DNA of 64,000 nucleotides, taken from JANWHQ01 sp963775275. GTDB lineage: Bacteria; Pseudomonadota; Alphaproteobacteria; Caulobacterales; Caulobacteraceae. Each line of letters begins with the position of its first letter. Within the stretch, counting starts at the first letter, position 1. The notes beneath the pieces were generated by a model. The model ran no database searches and was not told where the DNA came from. It was given only the letters and a program-made list of their open reading frames with translations. Shown piece by piece: positions 9,113 to 18,802 of the stretch. Made by a program: the position numbers and the translations under genes. The stretch spans positions 1,488,001 through 1,552,000 of the forward strand of contig CAVZII010000005.1 of NCBI GenBank assembly GCA_963775275.1. The letters are read 5' to 3'.

Positions 9113-10777
9113 GTGAGGCCTTTCACAGATCTTAGATCCGCCTGCGAGCTGGAGGCGCAGGCCTGCGTGGTTGGATCGGGGCCCGTGGGCCTGGGCCTCG
9201 CGGATCGGCTGGCACGGCGCGGGCTCAAGGTGGTGGTGCTAGAATCGGGCGGGGCAGTTCCACAGGCATCCTCGCAAGCCCTCTCGAACGCGCAGATCGT
9301 CGATGACCGGCACCATGTTCCGATGGCCCTCGCCGTTTGCCGGGCGTTCGGCGGAACTTCATGGCTGTGGGGCGGTCGATGCCTGCCGCTTGACTCAGTC
9401 GACTTTAAGTCCCGACCCGGCATCTGTTCGACCGGGTGGCCAATCACCGAAGCCGATGTCGCCCCGTACTACCCTTCCGCCGCGGAATTCCTGGGATGCG
9501 GAAGGGGCGGATTCGTCCTGCCGGACGGAGTCGCCGTGAAGACGCCGCCGAATGCCGGCGCCGATCTTCGCACCGACAGGATCGAAAGGTGGTGCGGCGA
9601 GCCAAACATCACCCGCACATGGCGTCTACCAAGCGGAGCGCCGAAGCCATTGGTTGTGCTGAACGCCACCGCCACGGGCGTGCGTTTTAATACCGACAGG
9701 AGCGAGGCCATCGGCGTTGAGGTCGCGTCAGACAGCGGTCCTGCCGTGATCCCCGTCCGGGCGTTGGTCTTCGCGTGCGGTGGGCTAGAGACCACTCGGC
9801 TCCTGCTCAACGTGCGACGCAAACACCCCCACCTTTTCGGGGGAGAGGACGGGCCGCTCGGGCGGCACTACATGGCCCACGCGTCGGGCCACATCGCCCA
9901 GATCGTCTTCTCGTCCCCCGAGGCCGCGCGGAACTTCGCATTCCACGACGACGGGAGCTGCGGCTATCGCCGCCGCGTCGTATTCAGCGACGCGGTCCTA
10001 CGGTCGGGCGAGATACCGAACATCGCTTTCTATCCAGACAATCCGAAGATGTCCGATCCCGCGCACGAGAGCGGGATCTTGTCCGCCCTGTTTCTCTTGA
10101 TATCGGTGCCGGTGATCGGTCGGCGATTGCTCTCTCCCGCTATCCGGGAGATGCAGATGTCGGGCGCGCCGCAGCGCTTGCACCACCTGCGAAACATATT
10201 CGCGGATCTTGCTGGCACGGCGTCTTCCTTAGTCGATGTCTTGAGGCAGAGGCTTATCCTGGGCCGGAGAAAGCCGTTCGTCTTTATCTACAGCCGCAAC
10301 GGGGAATACCCTCTGCACTATCACTCGGAGCACGCAGCGAACGCCGACAGCCGGGTATCCCTGGGCGAGCAGGTAGATTCCGCGGGCCTCTTTAGGTTGA
10401 AGATCGACCTGCGCTTTTCGCGGGAGGACGGCGAAGGCGTTGTGCGGGCCCACGACCTGTTGGATCGGGCACTCCGAGCGAGCGGCCTGGGCCGGCTCGA
10501 CTATTCCCCGGATGGAGGCAACCTGGCGGATCAGGTGCTCGACCAGGCGCGCGACGGGTTCCACCAGATCGGGCTGACGCGCATGGGCCGGGACGAGCAG
10601 GACGGCGTCGTCAACGCAGATTGCCGAGTGTTCGGTGTCCGCAACCTTTATCTCGCCGGCTCCTCTGTGTTCCGGACCTCCGGACAAGCCAATCCGACGT
10701 TCTTCGCAACGGCCATGGCGATGCGACTGGCGGACCACATTTCGGCCCAATTCGGGAGCGGCCGGGCGTCGCCATGA
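9113..10777 (+). CDS. GMC-family FAD-dependent oxidoreductase
   Basis: 554 residues. FAD-binding VVGSGPVGLGLADRLARRG at 19-37 ends in the ribose-binding VVVLESG. The C-terminal GMC domain has GFHQIGLTRMG and then NLYLAGSSVFRTSGQANP, with the paired His/Asn region of the active site. GMC enzymes oxidise alcohol groups, including sugar hydroxyls. The gene overlaps the aldo/keto reductase by ATGA, suggesting a paired oxidation/reduction (for example epimerisation through a keto sugar); that pairing is inference. Start GTG at 9113. Confidence 0.85.
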   Translation: MRPFTDLRSACELEAQACVVGSGPVGLGLADRLARRGLKVVVLESGGAVPQASSQALSNAQIVDDRHHVPMALAVCRAFGGTSWLWGGRCLPLDSVDFKSRPGICSTGWPITEADVAPYYPSAAEFLGCGRGGFVLPDGVAVKTPPNAGADLRTDRIERWCGEPNITRTWRLPSGAPKPLVVLNATATGVRFNTDRSEAIGVEVASDSGPAVIPVRALVFACGGLETTRLLLNVRRKHPHLFGGEDGPLGRHYMAHASGHIAQIVFSSPEAARNFAFHDDGSCGYRRRVVFSDAVLRSGEIPNIAFYPDNPKMSDPAHESGILSALFLLISVPVIGRRLLSPAIREMQMSGAPQRLHHLRNIFADLAGTASSLVDVLRQRLILGRRKPFVFIYSRNGEYPLHYHSEHAANADSRVSLGEQVDSAGLFRLKIDLRFSREDGEGVVRAHDLLDRALRASGLGRLDYSPDGGNLADQVLDQARDGFHQIGLTRMGRDEQDGVVNADCRVFGVRNLYLAGSSVFRTSGQANPTFFATAMAMRLADHISAQFGSGRASP

Positions 10778-11754
10778 CCGCTCCCTTCCCCACGACCATA
10801 CAGCTCGGTTTCGGCTGCGCCTCCTTGGGATCCAGGGTCGACGCCCGCCAGGGGCTTCGTAGCCTTGCGGCCGCCTACCATCTCGGGGTGAATTGGTTTG
10901 ATCTAGCGCCCTCCTATGGCGACGGAAGGGCCGAGGAAGTCTTCGCTGCCTTTGCAAGCGGCCGACGCGAACAGATCCACATCTGCACGAAGTGCGGTAT
11001 CGCGGCGCAGAGGGTGGGAAGACTCGTAGCCTCAGTCCGGCCCGTCGCCCAACTGGCGGTGAGTGTTGCGCCGCCGTTGCGCGCCTGGATCGCCCGAGCC
11101 CGCGAGCCGCCGGCTCGAACGCCCATAACAGGCGAGCTCATACGATCGAGCCTGACGGAGAGTCTGAGGCGGCTGAGGACGGACCACGTGGACGTACTGG
11201 CGCTTCACGACCCGTCCGAAGACGACTTGGCGCGTGACGATGTGGCTCGCGCGCTGGAAGACGTGGTGAGGGGCGGCGAGGCCCGCATCGCGGGCGTGGC
11301 CGGCGCTCCGGAACGGGCAGTCGAAGCTGTCCGCCGCCGCCTTCCGATCGGCCTCGTCCAGTTCGCGAACAATTTGAACGTCAAGGGACTGGAGCAGGTC
11401 CGTGGCGCGCTCGGCGATAGCATTTCGGGACTTTTGGTCGTGACCCATTCGGTCTTCGATCCTCTCAGGCGGCTGTCCAGCTTGGGCGCGGAGAGATCGT
11501 CGGAGATGCGCCGCGACTTGGAAGAGCTCGGCTATCGAGGGCCCTTGGGTCAGGCAGCGGGCGCGGCGCTTATGGACTACGCACTCGGCTGCAACCCCCA
11601 TGGCGTGGTTCTCGCGTCCATGTTCGACCGGGCTCACCTCGAGGCCAATGTCGCAAGGACCAAGGCCCAGGCTCCGAATCCGGACACCATCGAAAGCGTG
11701 TTCGCTCTCTACATCGGCGGTCCGCGCGGCCCCGGTCCGGGAAAGGCGTCCTGA
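10774..11754 (+). CDS. Aldo/keto reductase
   Basis: 326 residues. The catalytic tetrad is recognisable: D43 and Y48 in WFDLAPSYGDGRAE, K73 in HICTKCG, H145 in VLALHDP. The C-terminal helix/strand pattern is the (beta/alpha)8 barrel's, and the GLVQFANNLN strand corresponds to the usual Q-x-x-x-N block. The enzyme reduces a keto group with NAD(P)H. ATG 10774 overlaps the GMC stop. Confidence 0.87.
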   Translation: MTAPFPTTIQLGFGCASLGSRVDARQGLRSLAAAYHLGVNWFDLAPSYGDGRAEEVFAAFASGRREQIHICTKCGIAAQRVGRLVASVRPVAQLAVSVAPPLRAWIARAREPPARTPITGELIRSSLTESLRRLRTDHVDVLALHDPSEDDLARDDVARALEDVVRGGEARIAGVAGAPERAVEAVRRRLPIGLVQFANNLNVKGLEQVRGALGDSISGLLVVTHSVFDPLRRLSSLGAERSSEMRRDLEELGYRGPLGQAAGAALMDYALGCNPHGVVLASMFDRAHLEANVARTKAQAPNPDTIESVFALYIGGPRGPGPGKAS

Positions 11755-11755
11755 G

Positions 11756-12907
11756 ATGCGCCTGATCATGGTCGTCCCCACCCTGGAGCACGAAGCCAGC
11801 GGTCCATCGTACAGCGTGCCAGCTCTCGCCCGCGCCCTTGCCGATCGAGGCCATGATGTGCAGCTCATGTCGGCAGGCAGCCAGGCGGTGGAGGTTGGCG
11901 AACGGATTCGCCACCGTCGCTACGAAAGGGACTGCGCGGCCACGCCAATTCTGAAGACCTTGGAGCTGTCGTCAGGGCTCGCCGCCGGTTTGCGGGGGGC
12001 GGCTCGGGACGTCGATCTCATCCACGCAAATGGCCTTTGGACGATGCCAACCATCTATCCGGCCCAGGCCGCCCGTTGCGCGGGCAAGCCGCTGGTGCTG
12101 TCGCCTCGGGGCACCTTGAGCGCGGTGGCGCTCCGCCGCTCCAGATGGCGCAAACAGATCTTCTGGCGACTGATCCAGAGTTCCGCAGTGAAACAGGCGG
12201 CCATGCTGCACGCGACGTCCGATCAGGAATACCAGGATCTGAGGCGTCTTGGTTTCCGGCAACCCGTCGCCGTTCTGCCGAACGGCGTCGACGTCGCTCC
12301 GCCCCGCCTCGCGCGCGGCTCGACCCGGTCACTTCGCCGGCTGCTCTATCTGGGGCGGCTTCACCCGATCAAGGGACTGGAGAATTTGCTTGTCGCCTGG
12401 AGCCGTATCTCGGCGGGGTTTTCGGACTGGGAACTGAAGCTCGTAGGCCCAGCCGAGGATGGCTACGACAAGAAGCTGAAGCGGCTCGCGTTGGACCTTG
12501 GCCTTCAGAGGGTGCACATCGCTGGGCCGACCTATGGGGCGGCCAAGTCCGCAGAATATGCCGAGGCGAACCTCTACGTGCTGCCATCCTTCTCGGAGAA
12601 CTTCGGGATGTCGGTCGCTGAGGCGCTGGCGCAGTCGACCCCCGTGGTGACCACGATGGGAACACCGTGGGCGAGAATCGTGGGCGAGCGGTGCGGCTGG
12701 TACGTTCGGCCGGACGCGCTTGGCCTCGAGGCCGGACTGGCCGAGGCGCTTGCATGCTCACCGGCGGACTTGGAAGCCATGGGCGCTCGGGGCCGCGGCT
12801 GGATGCTGCGTGACTTCTCGTGGGCTCAGATCGCCGCGAAGACGGAGGCGGCATACCGCTGGATCCTGAGCGGCGGGCCGACGCCAGAGTCGGTGCGCAT
12901 CGGGTAA
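11756..12907 (+). CDS. Glycosyltransferase family 4
   Basis: 383 residues. Starts MRLIMVVPTLEHEASGPSYS, a GT4 N-domain with the acceptor loop, then HANGLWTM and SPRGTLS typical of Wca/Eps enzymes. C-domain begins LLYLGRLHPIKG; the E-x7-E motif is SENFGMSVAEALAQ near residue 281. One base separates the upstream TGA from this ATG, and the stop overlaps the next ATG (TAATG). Part of the repeat-unit assembly line; sugar unknown. Confidence 0.88.
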   Translation: MRLIMVVPTLEHEASGPSYSVPALARALADRGHDVQLMSAGSQAVEVGERIRHRRYERDCAATPILKTLELSSGLAAGLRGAARDVDLIHANGLWTMPTIYPAQAARCAGKPLVLSPRGTLSAVALRRSRWRKQIFWRLIQSSAVKQAAMLHATSDQEYQDLRRLGFRQPVAVLPNGVDVAPPRLARGSTRSLRRLLYLGRLHPIKGLENLLVAWSRISAGFSDWELKLVGPAEDGYDKKLKRLALDLGLQRVHIAGPTYGAAKSAEYAEANLYVLPSFSENFGMSVAEALAQSTPVVTTMGTPWARIVGERCGWYVRPDALGLEAGLAEALACSPADLEAMGARGRGWMLRDFSWAQIAAKTEAAYRWILSGGPTPESVRIG

Positions 12908-13803
12908 TGGCGCGCGGGCGGGCAGATAAGCGCGGATCGAGGACGGCACCGGTCGCCGTCGTGATGATCTCGTTGAACGAGGCCCACAACCTCAACGCCG
13001 TGTTGGAGAACTTGGAAGGGTTCGCCCGGGAGGTCTTCCTGGTCGACAGCTATAGCGCCGACCGGACGGTCGATATCGCGCTGGAACGCGGCGTGCATGT
13101 GGTGCAGCGGAGGTTCCGCGGCTTCGGCGACCAGTGGAACTTCGCCCTTGAGAGGCTGCCGATCACTGCGCCCTGGACAATGAAGCTGGATCCGGACGAG
13201 CGTCTGACCGACGAGCTGAAGGCAGCGATCCGGGCGGCGATCTCGAAGGACGGCTGCGTCGGTGTCTCGATGCGGCGACGGCTGTGGTTCATGGGCCGGC
13301 CTCTGCCGGTTCGGCAAAGGCTCGTTCGGGTGTGGCGCACCGGGTCGTGCCGCTTCTCGGACGTGGCGGTGAACGAATACCCCATCGTCGATGGGCCGGT
13401 GATCGAGATCGACGGCGACCTGGAGCATCATGACAGTCCCAACCTGCACCACTGGTTCGACAAGCAGAACGCCTACAGCACTGCCGAGGCGCTGTCGGCC
13501 TGGCGGAACGCGCCTTTATCCGCAACCCCCCGATTGTTCGGAACCTCGCTCGAGCGGCGCATGTGGCTAAAACGTCGCGCCCGCGGCCTGCCGTTCTTTC
13601 CGCTTATGATGTTCCTGTACTGCCTGCTGGTGAAGGGGGCGTGGCGCGGGGGGGGCGTGGGCGTGATTTGGTCTTTGATGAGGGCCGACGTCCATCGCTG
13701 GCGCCGCTATAAACTTCATGAGCTCGAGATACTTGGAGCACCGTACGAGATTCCACGCCCAGGACTTGGCACCCCCCACCCGCGCGTGCCGCAATATGAC
13801 TAG
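12907..13803 (+). CDS. Glycosyltransferase family 2 (WaaE/KdtX-like)
   Basis: 298 residues. GT-A fold: PVAVVMISLNEAHNLNAVLEN (15-35), VFLVDSYSADRT (43-54), and the metal-binding LDPDERL at 94-100. The MRRRLWFMGRPL and HHWFDKQNAYS segments match the WaaE/beta-1,4-glucosyltransferase-like group used in LPS core and exopolysaccharide synthesis. A hydrophobic C-terminal patch around FFPLMMFLYCLLVKG suggests membrane association. Overlaps the preceding stop codon by one base. Confidence 0.87.
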   Translation: MARGRADKRGSRTAPVAVVMISLNEAHNLNAVLENLEGFAREVFLVDSYSADRTVDIALERGVHVVQRRFRGFGDQWNFALERLPITAPWTMKLDPDERLTDELKAAIRAAISKDGCVGVSMRRRLWFMGRPLPVRQRLVRVWRTGSCRFSDVAVNEYPIVDGPVIEIDGDLEHHDSPNLHHWFDKQNAYSTAEALSAWRNAPLSATPRLFGTSLERRMWLKRRARGLPFFPLMMFLYCLLVKGAWRGGGVGVIWSLMRADVHRWRRYKLHELEILGAPYEIPRPGLGTPHPRVPQYD

Positions 13804-13812
13804 GCACCGGAC

Positions 13813-15944
13813 ATGAAGCAGATCCTCCAGAACCTCAGCGATGGGCGCACCTCAGTCGAGGACGTCCCCGCCCCGCTCTGCCGCCCGGGCCAGCTGCGCA
13901 TCGCCACCTCGGTGAGCCTGGTCTCGGCTGGAACCGAGCGGATGCTGGTGGATTTCGCTCGGGGATCGCTGATCGCCAAGGCGCGTCAGCAACCCGACAA
14001 AGTCCGCCAAGCGATCGAGAAGGCGAGGACCGACGGGATCGCCTCCACCGTGGAGGCGATCCGCTCCAAGCTCGATGAGCCGATGCCGCTCGGCTACTGC
14101 AATGTGGGGCGAGTGCTGGAGGCTGGCGCGGGCGTGGAGGAGTTCGCCGCGGGCGACCGGGTGGTCTCCAACGGCCGGCACGCCGAAGTGGTGGTCGCTC
14201 CCTGGACCCTGTGCGCGCGAATCCCGGAGGCGGTACAGGACGAGGCTGCGGCGTTCACAGTGATCGGCGCGGTGGCGCTGGAGGGCGTGCGCCTTGCGGC
14301 GCCGACGATCGGCGAGACCTTTGTGGTCACGGGTCTTGGCCTGATCGGTCTGATGGCGGTGCAGATCCTGAGGGCCAATGGCTGCACGGTGCTGGGCATC
14401 GACAGCGACCCGGCGCGGCTTGAGCTGGCGCGCGGCTTCGGGGCGGAGACCGTCGAACTCGCCAAGGGCGAGGATCCGCTCGCCAGGGCTGCCGCCCTGA
14501 CGCGCGGCCGCGGAGTCGATGGCGTGATCCTCACCTTGTCATCCAAGAGCAGCGAACCGGTATCGCAAGCGGCCCACATGTGCCGCAAGCGGGGGCGCAT
14601 CGTGCTTGTGGGTGTAACGGGCCTGGAGTTGAACCGCGCCGACTTCTACGAGAAGGAGCTGAGCTTCCAGGTCTCGTGCTCCTACGGGCCGGGCCGATAC
14701 GACGCCAAGTACGAAGAGATGGGGCGCGACTATCCCTTTGGCTTTGTGCGCTGGACCGAGCAGCGGAACTTCGAGGCGGTGCTGGGACTTGTGGCGTCGG
14801 GCGCACTCGACGTGCGGCCGCTGATCAGTCACCGGTTCGGAATCGACGAGGCGCCCGGGCCTACGACCTGTTGGCATCGGGAGTGCCAGCGCTTGGGATC
14901 CTGATCGCCTATCCCAACACGGGCGGCCTTGATGCTTCGGTGGTCAAGCTGGCGGCCGCGCCGGGGCAGGGCCGCGCGGCGGGCGGGGTTTTCGGCTTCG
15001 TCGGTGCGGGCGCCTACAGCGGGCGGACCCTGATCAAGGCCTTCAGGGATGCCGGGGCGGGGCTGAAGACAATAGTCTCGTCGGGCGGCGTCTCGGCCGT
15101 GCACAACGGACGCCGACACGGTTTCGAGGCGGCGGCGAGCGACCCGGAGGCGGTGATCGCCGATCCGGCGATCGACGCGGTATGCATCGCCACCCGCCAC
15201 GACAGCCACGCGGACTTGGTGCGGCGGTCGTTGAAGGCTGGCAAGCATGTGTTCGTCGAAAAGCCGCTATGCCTGACTCTGGACGGACTTGAGGCCATCG
15301 AGGCCGATTTGGCCGCAGCGTGCGCGCGCGGCGCAGGGCCAATTGTGATGGTCGGTTTCAACCGCCGCTTCGCTCCGCTTACGGTCAAGGCTAAGGCGCT
15401 GTTGGAACAGATTGCCGAGCCTAAGGCGCTGGTAATGACTGTGAACGCGGGTGCCGTGCCGGGCGACCACTGGACCCAGGACCCGCAGGTCGGAGGCGGG
15501 CGGCTAGTTGGAGAGGCCTGCCACTTCATCGACCTGCTGCGCCATTTGGTAGGGGCGCCGGTGCGGCGAATGGACGTCACCGGCGTGGTGCGGCCGGGCG
15601 GTCCGTCGTGCACGGATGTGGCAAGCCTGACCCTGAGCTTCGAGGATGGCTCGATCGGCGTGGTGAACTACTTGGCCAACGGCCATCGGACCTATCCCAA
15701 GGAGCGGCTGGAGGCCTTCGCGGGCGGGCGGGTTCTGGTGCTCGACAACTTCCGTCGGCTGACGGGGTACGGATGGCCCGGCTTCCGCCGCCGGGGCGGC
15801 TGGCGGCAGGACAAGGGCCAGGCTGCTTGCGCCGCCGCCTTCGTAGAGGCGGTGCGCATCGGCGGCGCTTGGCCGATCCCTTGGACAGAGCTGGCCGAGG
15901 TCAGCCGTCTCTCCATCCAGGCCGCCGAACGCGCCGGCGGATGA
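13813..15944 (+). CDS. Two-domain dehydrogenase: zinc-type alcohol dehydrogenase fused to Gfo/Idh/MocA oxidoreductase, one frameshift
   Basis: The first domain (from ATG 13813) is MDR-like: LVSAGTERMLVDFARGSLI, GYCNVGRVLEAG and the Rossmann strand VVTGLGLIGLMA near residue 172. After RFGIDEAP near 14855 the frame breaks; the adjacent frame continues AYDLLASGVPALGILIAYP, then GFVGAGAYSGRTLI (second Rossmann) and HVFVEKPLCLT, the Gfo/Idh/MocA signature. Fusions with this order are found in surface-polysaccharide clusters beside heparinase II/III genes, as here. About 710 residues if joined. The stop overlaps the heparinase-like ATG. Confidence 0.83.
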
Positions 15945-17548
15945 GCGTATCGCGCTTGATCCGGACCATCCGGCCGCTGAAGCCGGTGCAGATCTATGGC
16001 CGCCTGCTTTACGAGGCGCGCCGGCCAAGGGCCCGTGTGATGGTCGCGTCGGCGCGCCGCCAGCCGGCCGCCGATTGGACTGCGCCCCTGGAGCGGCCCG
16101 TGTCACTGTTGGGGCCGGGGCGGGTGCGGCTGCTGAACGAGGAAGGCCCGCTCGCCTGGAACGATAGTGGCCGTTCGGCCCTTTGGCTCTACAACCTGCA
16201 TTACTTCGACGATCTGAGCGCCGCGCCTACGGCGGTGCCTACGGAATGGCGCCAGGCAATGCTGGCGCAATGGATGGCCGAAAACCCAGCGGGCCAGGGC
16301 GTCGGCTGGGACCCCTATCCCACCTCGCTGAGGATTGTGAATTGGATCAAATGGTTTTTGGGCGGCGGCGCGGCGCCGGAAGGCATGGCCGTCAGCCTGG
16401 CCACCCAGGCACGATGGCTGGAAGACCGGATCGAGTGGCGGCTGCTCGGCAACCACCTTCTCGCAAACGCCAAGGGCCTGGTGTTCGCGGGGGCATTCTT
16501 CGCCGGACCCGACGCCGACCGCCAGCTGGAACGCGGGCTCTTCATCCTGCGCCAGCAGCTGGCCGAGCAGATCCTGGCCGACGGCGGGCACTTCGAGCGG
16601 TCACCCATGTACCACTCGATCGTGCTCGAGGATTTAATGGATCTCGTCAACCTCGCCCGGACGTTTGGACTGGCGCTGCAGATTGAGAGCTGGATCGATA
16701 TGACCGGGCGTATGCGACGCTGGCTGGCGGCCATGACCCATCCGGACGGGCGGATCGCCTTCTTCAACGACGCGGCGTTCGGAGTGGCGGCCGAGCCAGC
16801 GGCGATCGAGGCCTATGCGGGCCGGCTTGGCCTGCCGCCAGTGGATGCGGCGCCGAGGCCGGTCACCCACCTGGAGCCATCGGGCTATGTGCGCTTGCAG
16901 GCCGGGGAAGCGACGGCGTTGGTTGACGTGGCGCCGATTGGGCCCGACTACCTACCCGGCCACGCCCATGCCGACACCTTGTCGTTCGAACTGTCGCTGG
17001 GACGCGAGCGTGTGATCGTCAACGGCGGCACCTCGGTCTATGGCTCGGGCCCTCAGCGCCAGCGCGAGCGTTCGACCGCCGCCCACAGCACGGTAGAGAT
17101 CGAGGGGCGCGACTCGTCGGAGGTTTGGGGCGGCTTCCGGGTCGGACGCCGGGCGCGGGTCTTCGATGTCGAGGCAGCTAGTGGGGACTCTTGTTCGATC
17201 GTCTCCGCGGCTCACGATGGGTACCGGTGGCTGCGAGGAGCGCCGGTCCATCGGCGAACGTGGCGTCTTGAACCGGGGCGGCTAACGGTCCGGGACTTGA
17301 TCGAAGGCGATGCGGCAACGGCAACGGCCCGATTTCACTTGGCGCCCGACATGCTCGCGCGGACAGACGGCGATGGCCGGAGCGGCGAATTGGCGCTGCC
17401 GAACGGCCGTCGCATGAGTTGGATCAGCTCCGGCCAGCTTCGGATCGAACCATCGGAGTGGCGACCGGAGTTTGGCCGCCGGGTCCAGAGCCGCCAGCTG
17501 ATTGCTCCGCTGTCGGCAGGGCGGCTGGAGACGGTTTTCACCTGGTAG
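15941..17548 (+). CDS. Heparinase II/III family protein (alginate-lyase-like fold)
   Basis: 535 residues. N-terminal (alpha/alpha) toroid with LWLYNLHYFDDLS, PYPTSLRIVNWIKW and LLGNHLLANAKGLVFAG; GGHFERSPMYH near residue 215 and FFNDAAFG near 270. The C-terminal beta-sandwich has LPGHAHADTLSFELS near 340 and AHSTVEI, the Heparinase_II_III signature. Family members cleave uronate-containing glycans by beta-elimination; in assembly clusters they may trim or release polymer. No signal peptide is seen, so it may act in the cytoplasm or be misread at the start. Overlaps the upstream stop by ATGA. Confidence 0.88.
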   Translation: MSVSRLIRTIRPLKPVQIYGRLLYEARRPRARVMVASARRQPAADWTAPLERPVSLLGPGRVRLLNEEGPLAWNDSGRSALWLYNLHYFDDLSAAPTAVPTEWRQAMLAQWMAENPAGQGVGWDPYPTSLRIVNWIKWFLGGGAAPEGMAVSLATQARWLEDRIEWRLLGNHLLANAKGLVFAGAFFAGPDADRQLERGLFILRQQLAEQILADGGHFERSPMYHSIVLEDLMDLVNLARTFGLALQIESWIDMTGRMRRWLAAMTHPDGRIAFFNDAAFGVAAEPAAIEAYAGRLGLPPVDAAPRPVTHLEPSGYVRLQAGEATALVDVAPIGPDYLPGHAHADTLSFELSLGRERVIVNGGTSVYGSGPQRQRERSTAAHSTVEIEGRDSSEVWGGFRVGRRARVFDVEAASGDSCSIVSAAHDGYRWLRGAPVHRRTWRLEPGRLTVRDLIEGDAATATARFHLAPDMLARTDGDGRSGELALPNGRRMSWISSGQLRIEPSEWRPEFGRRVQSRQLIAPLSAGRLETVFTW

Positions 17549-17554
17549 GCGGCC

Positions 17555-18802
17555 GTGCACATCCTGTTCCTGACCGATAACTTCCCACCAGAGGTCAATG
17601 CGCCGGCGTCGCGCACGTACGAGCACAGCCGCGAATGGGTGCGCGCGGGCCATCGCGTGACAGTGATTACCTGCGCGCCGAATTTTCCACAGGGCAGGGT
17701 GCACGAGGGCTACAGGAACCGGCCATGGCAGCGTGAGAGCATGGACGGCGTGGAGGTCGTGCGGGTCTGGTCCTACATCACCGCAAACGAGGGGTTCGTC
17801 CGCCGTTCGCTTGACTACGCCAGCTTTATGGCAAGCGCGATCCTGGCCTCGCCGTTCGTGCGTGGCGTGGACATTGTGGTGGCGACCTCGCCCCAGTTCT
17901 TCACGGCCTGCGCCGGTTGGGCGGTGTCGCGTGCAATCGGAAGGCCCTTCGTATTCGAGCTGCGCGACCTGTGGCCGGAGTCGATCCGAGCCGTGGGCGC
18001 ACTTAAGAACCAAGTCATGCTGGATGCGCTAGAGCGGCTGGAGCTGTTTCTATACCGAAGCGCCGCGGCGGTCGTGTCTGTGACCCACTCGTTCCGCGAG
18101 AACCTGATTGCGCGCGGGATCGACGGCGGAAAGATCACGGTGGTGACCAATGGCGCGGATCTTGCGCGCTACAGTCCGCGGCCAAAGGACGAGGCGCTTC
18201 TTGCCGAGCTCGGGCTTACTGGAAGGTTCACCGTGGGCTACGTGGGCACCCACGGCATGGCGCACGCCCTGGAGACGGTGCTAGATGCCGCACAGCGACT
18301 CGAGCTCCGTTGCGGTCCGCCGAAGGTCCAGTTCCTGCTCCTGGGTGATGGCGCGGCGAAGAGCGCGTTGAAGGCGCGCGCCCAAGAATTGGACCTGGGC
18401 ACGGTTACCTTCGTCGACAGCGTTCCGAAGGATCAAGTGACACGGTATTGGTCTGTGATCGACGCCTCGCTCATACACTTGAAGAATACGGACCTGTTCA
18501 CCACCGTCATCCCGTCGAAGATATTCGAGTCCATGGCCATGGGGATTCCCATTCTCCACGGCGTGGCCGGCGAGTTTGCCGAGATCGTCCTGCGCGCGGG
18601 CGCTGGGCTGGTTTTCGAGCCGGAGAATGCAGAGGCGCTTGAGGACGTCGTCCTCGCGCTTGCGGCCGACGAGGGCCTGCGCGGGCGGATGTCGCAGTGC
18701 GGGATCGCGGCTGCGAGGCGCTATGACCGCGCGTCCCTGGCAGCGGACATGCTGGGGGTGCTCGAAGAAGTGGCTCTTACCCGCCGGAGCAGGCGGCGGT
18801 GA
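17555..18802 (+). CDS. Glycosyltransferase family 4 (WbuB-like)
   Basis: 415 residues. Opens HILFLTDNFPPEVNAPASR and contains VTVITCAPNFPQG and FELRDLWPES, all hallmarks of WbuB-type L-FucNAc/HexNAc transferases. C-domain: GYVGTHGMAHALETV near 230 and the E-x7-E region IFESMAMGIPILHG near 325. Seven bases separate it from the heparinase gene; GTG start at 17555; its stop overlaps the epimerase start. WbuB enzymes act in clusters together with UDP-HexNAc-modifying genes, as here. Confidence 0.88.
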   Translation: MHILFLTDNFPPEVNAPASRTYEHSREWVRAGHRVTVITCAPNFPQGRVHEGYRNRPWQRESMDGVEVVRVWSYITANEGFVRRSLDYASFMASAILASPFVRGVDIVVATSPQFFTACAGWAVSRAIGRPFVFELRDLWPESIRAVGALKNQVMLDALERLELFLYRSAAAVVSVTHSFRENLIARGIDGGKITVVTNGADLARYSPRPKDEALLAELGLTGRFTVGYVGTHGMAHALETVLDAAQRLELRCGPPKVQFLLLGDGAAKSALKARAQELDLGTVTFVDSVPKDQVTRYWSVIDASLIHLKNTDLFTTVIPSKIFESMAMGIPILHGVAGEFAEIVLRAGAGLVFEPENAEALEDVVLALAADEGLRGRMSQCGIAAARRYDRASLAADMLGVLEEVALTRRSRRR

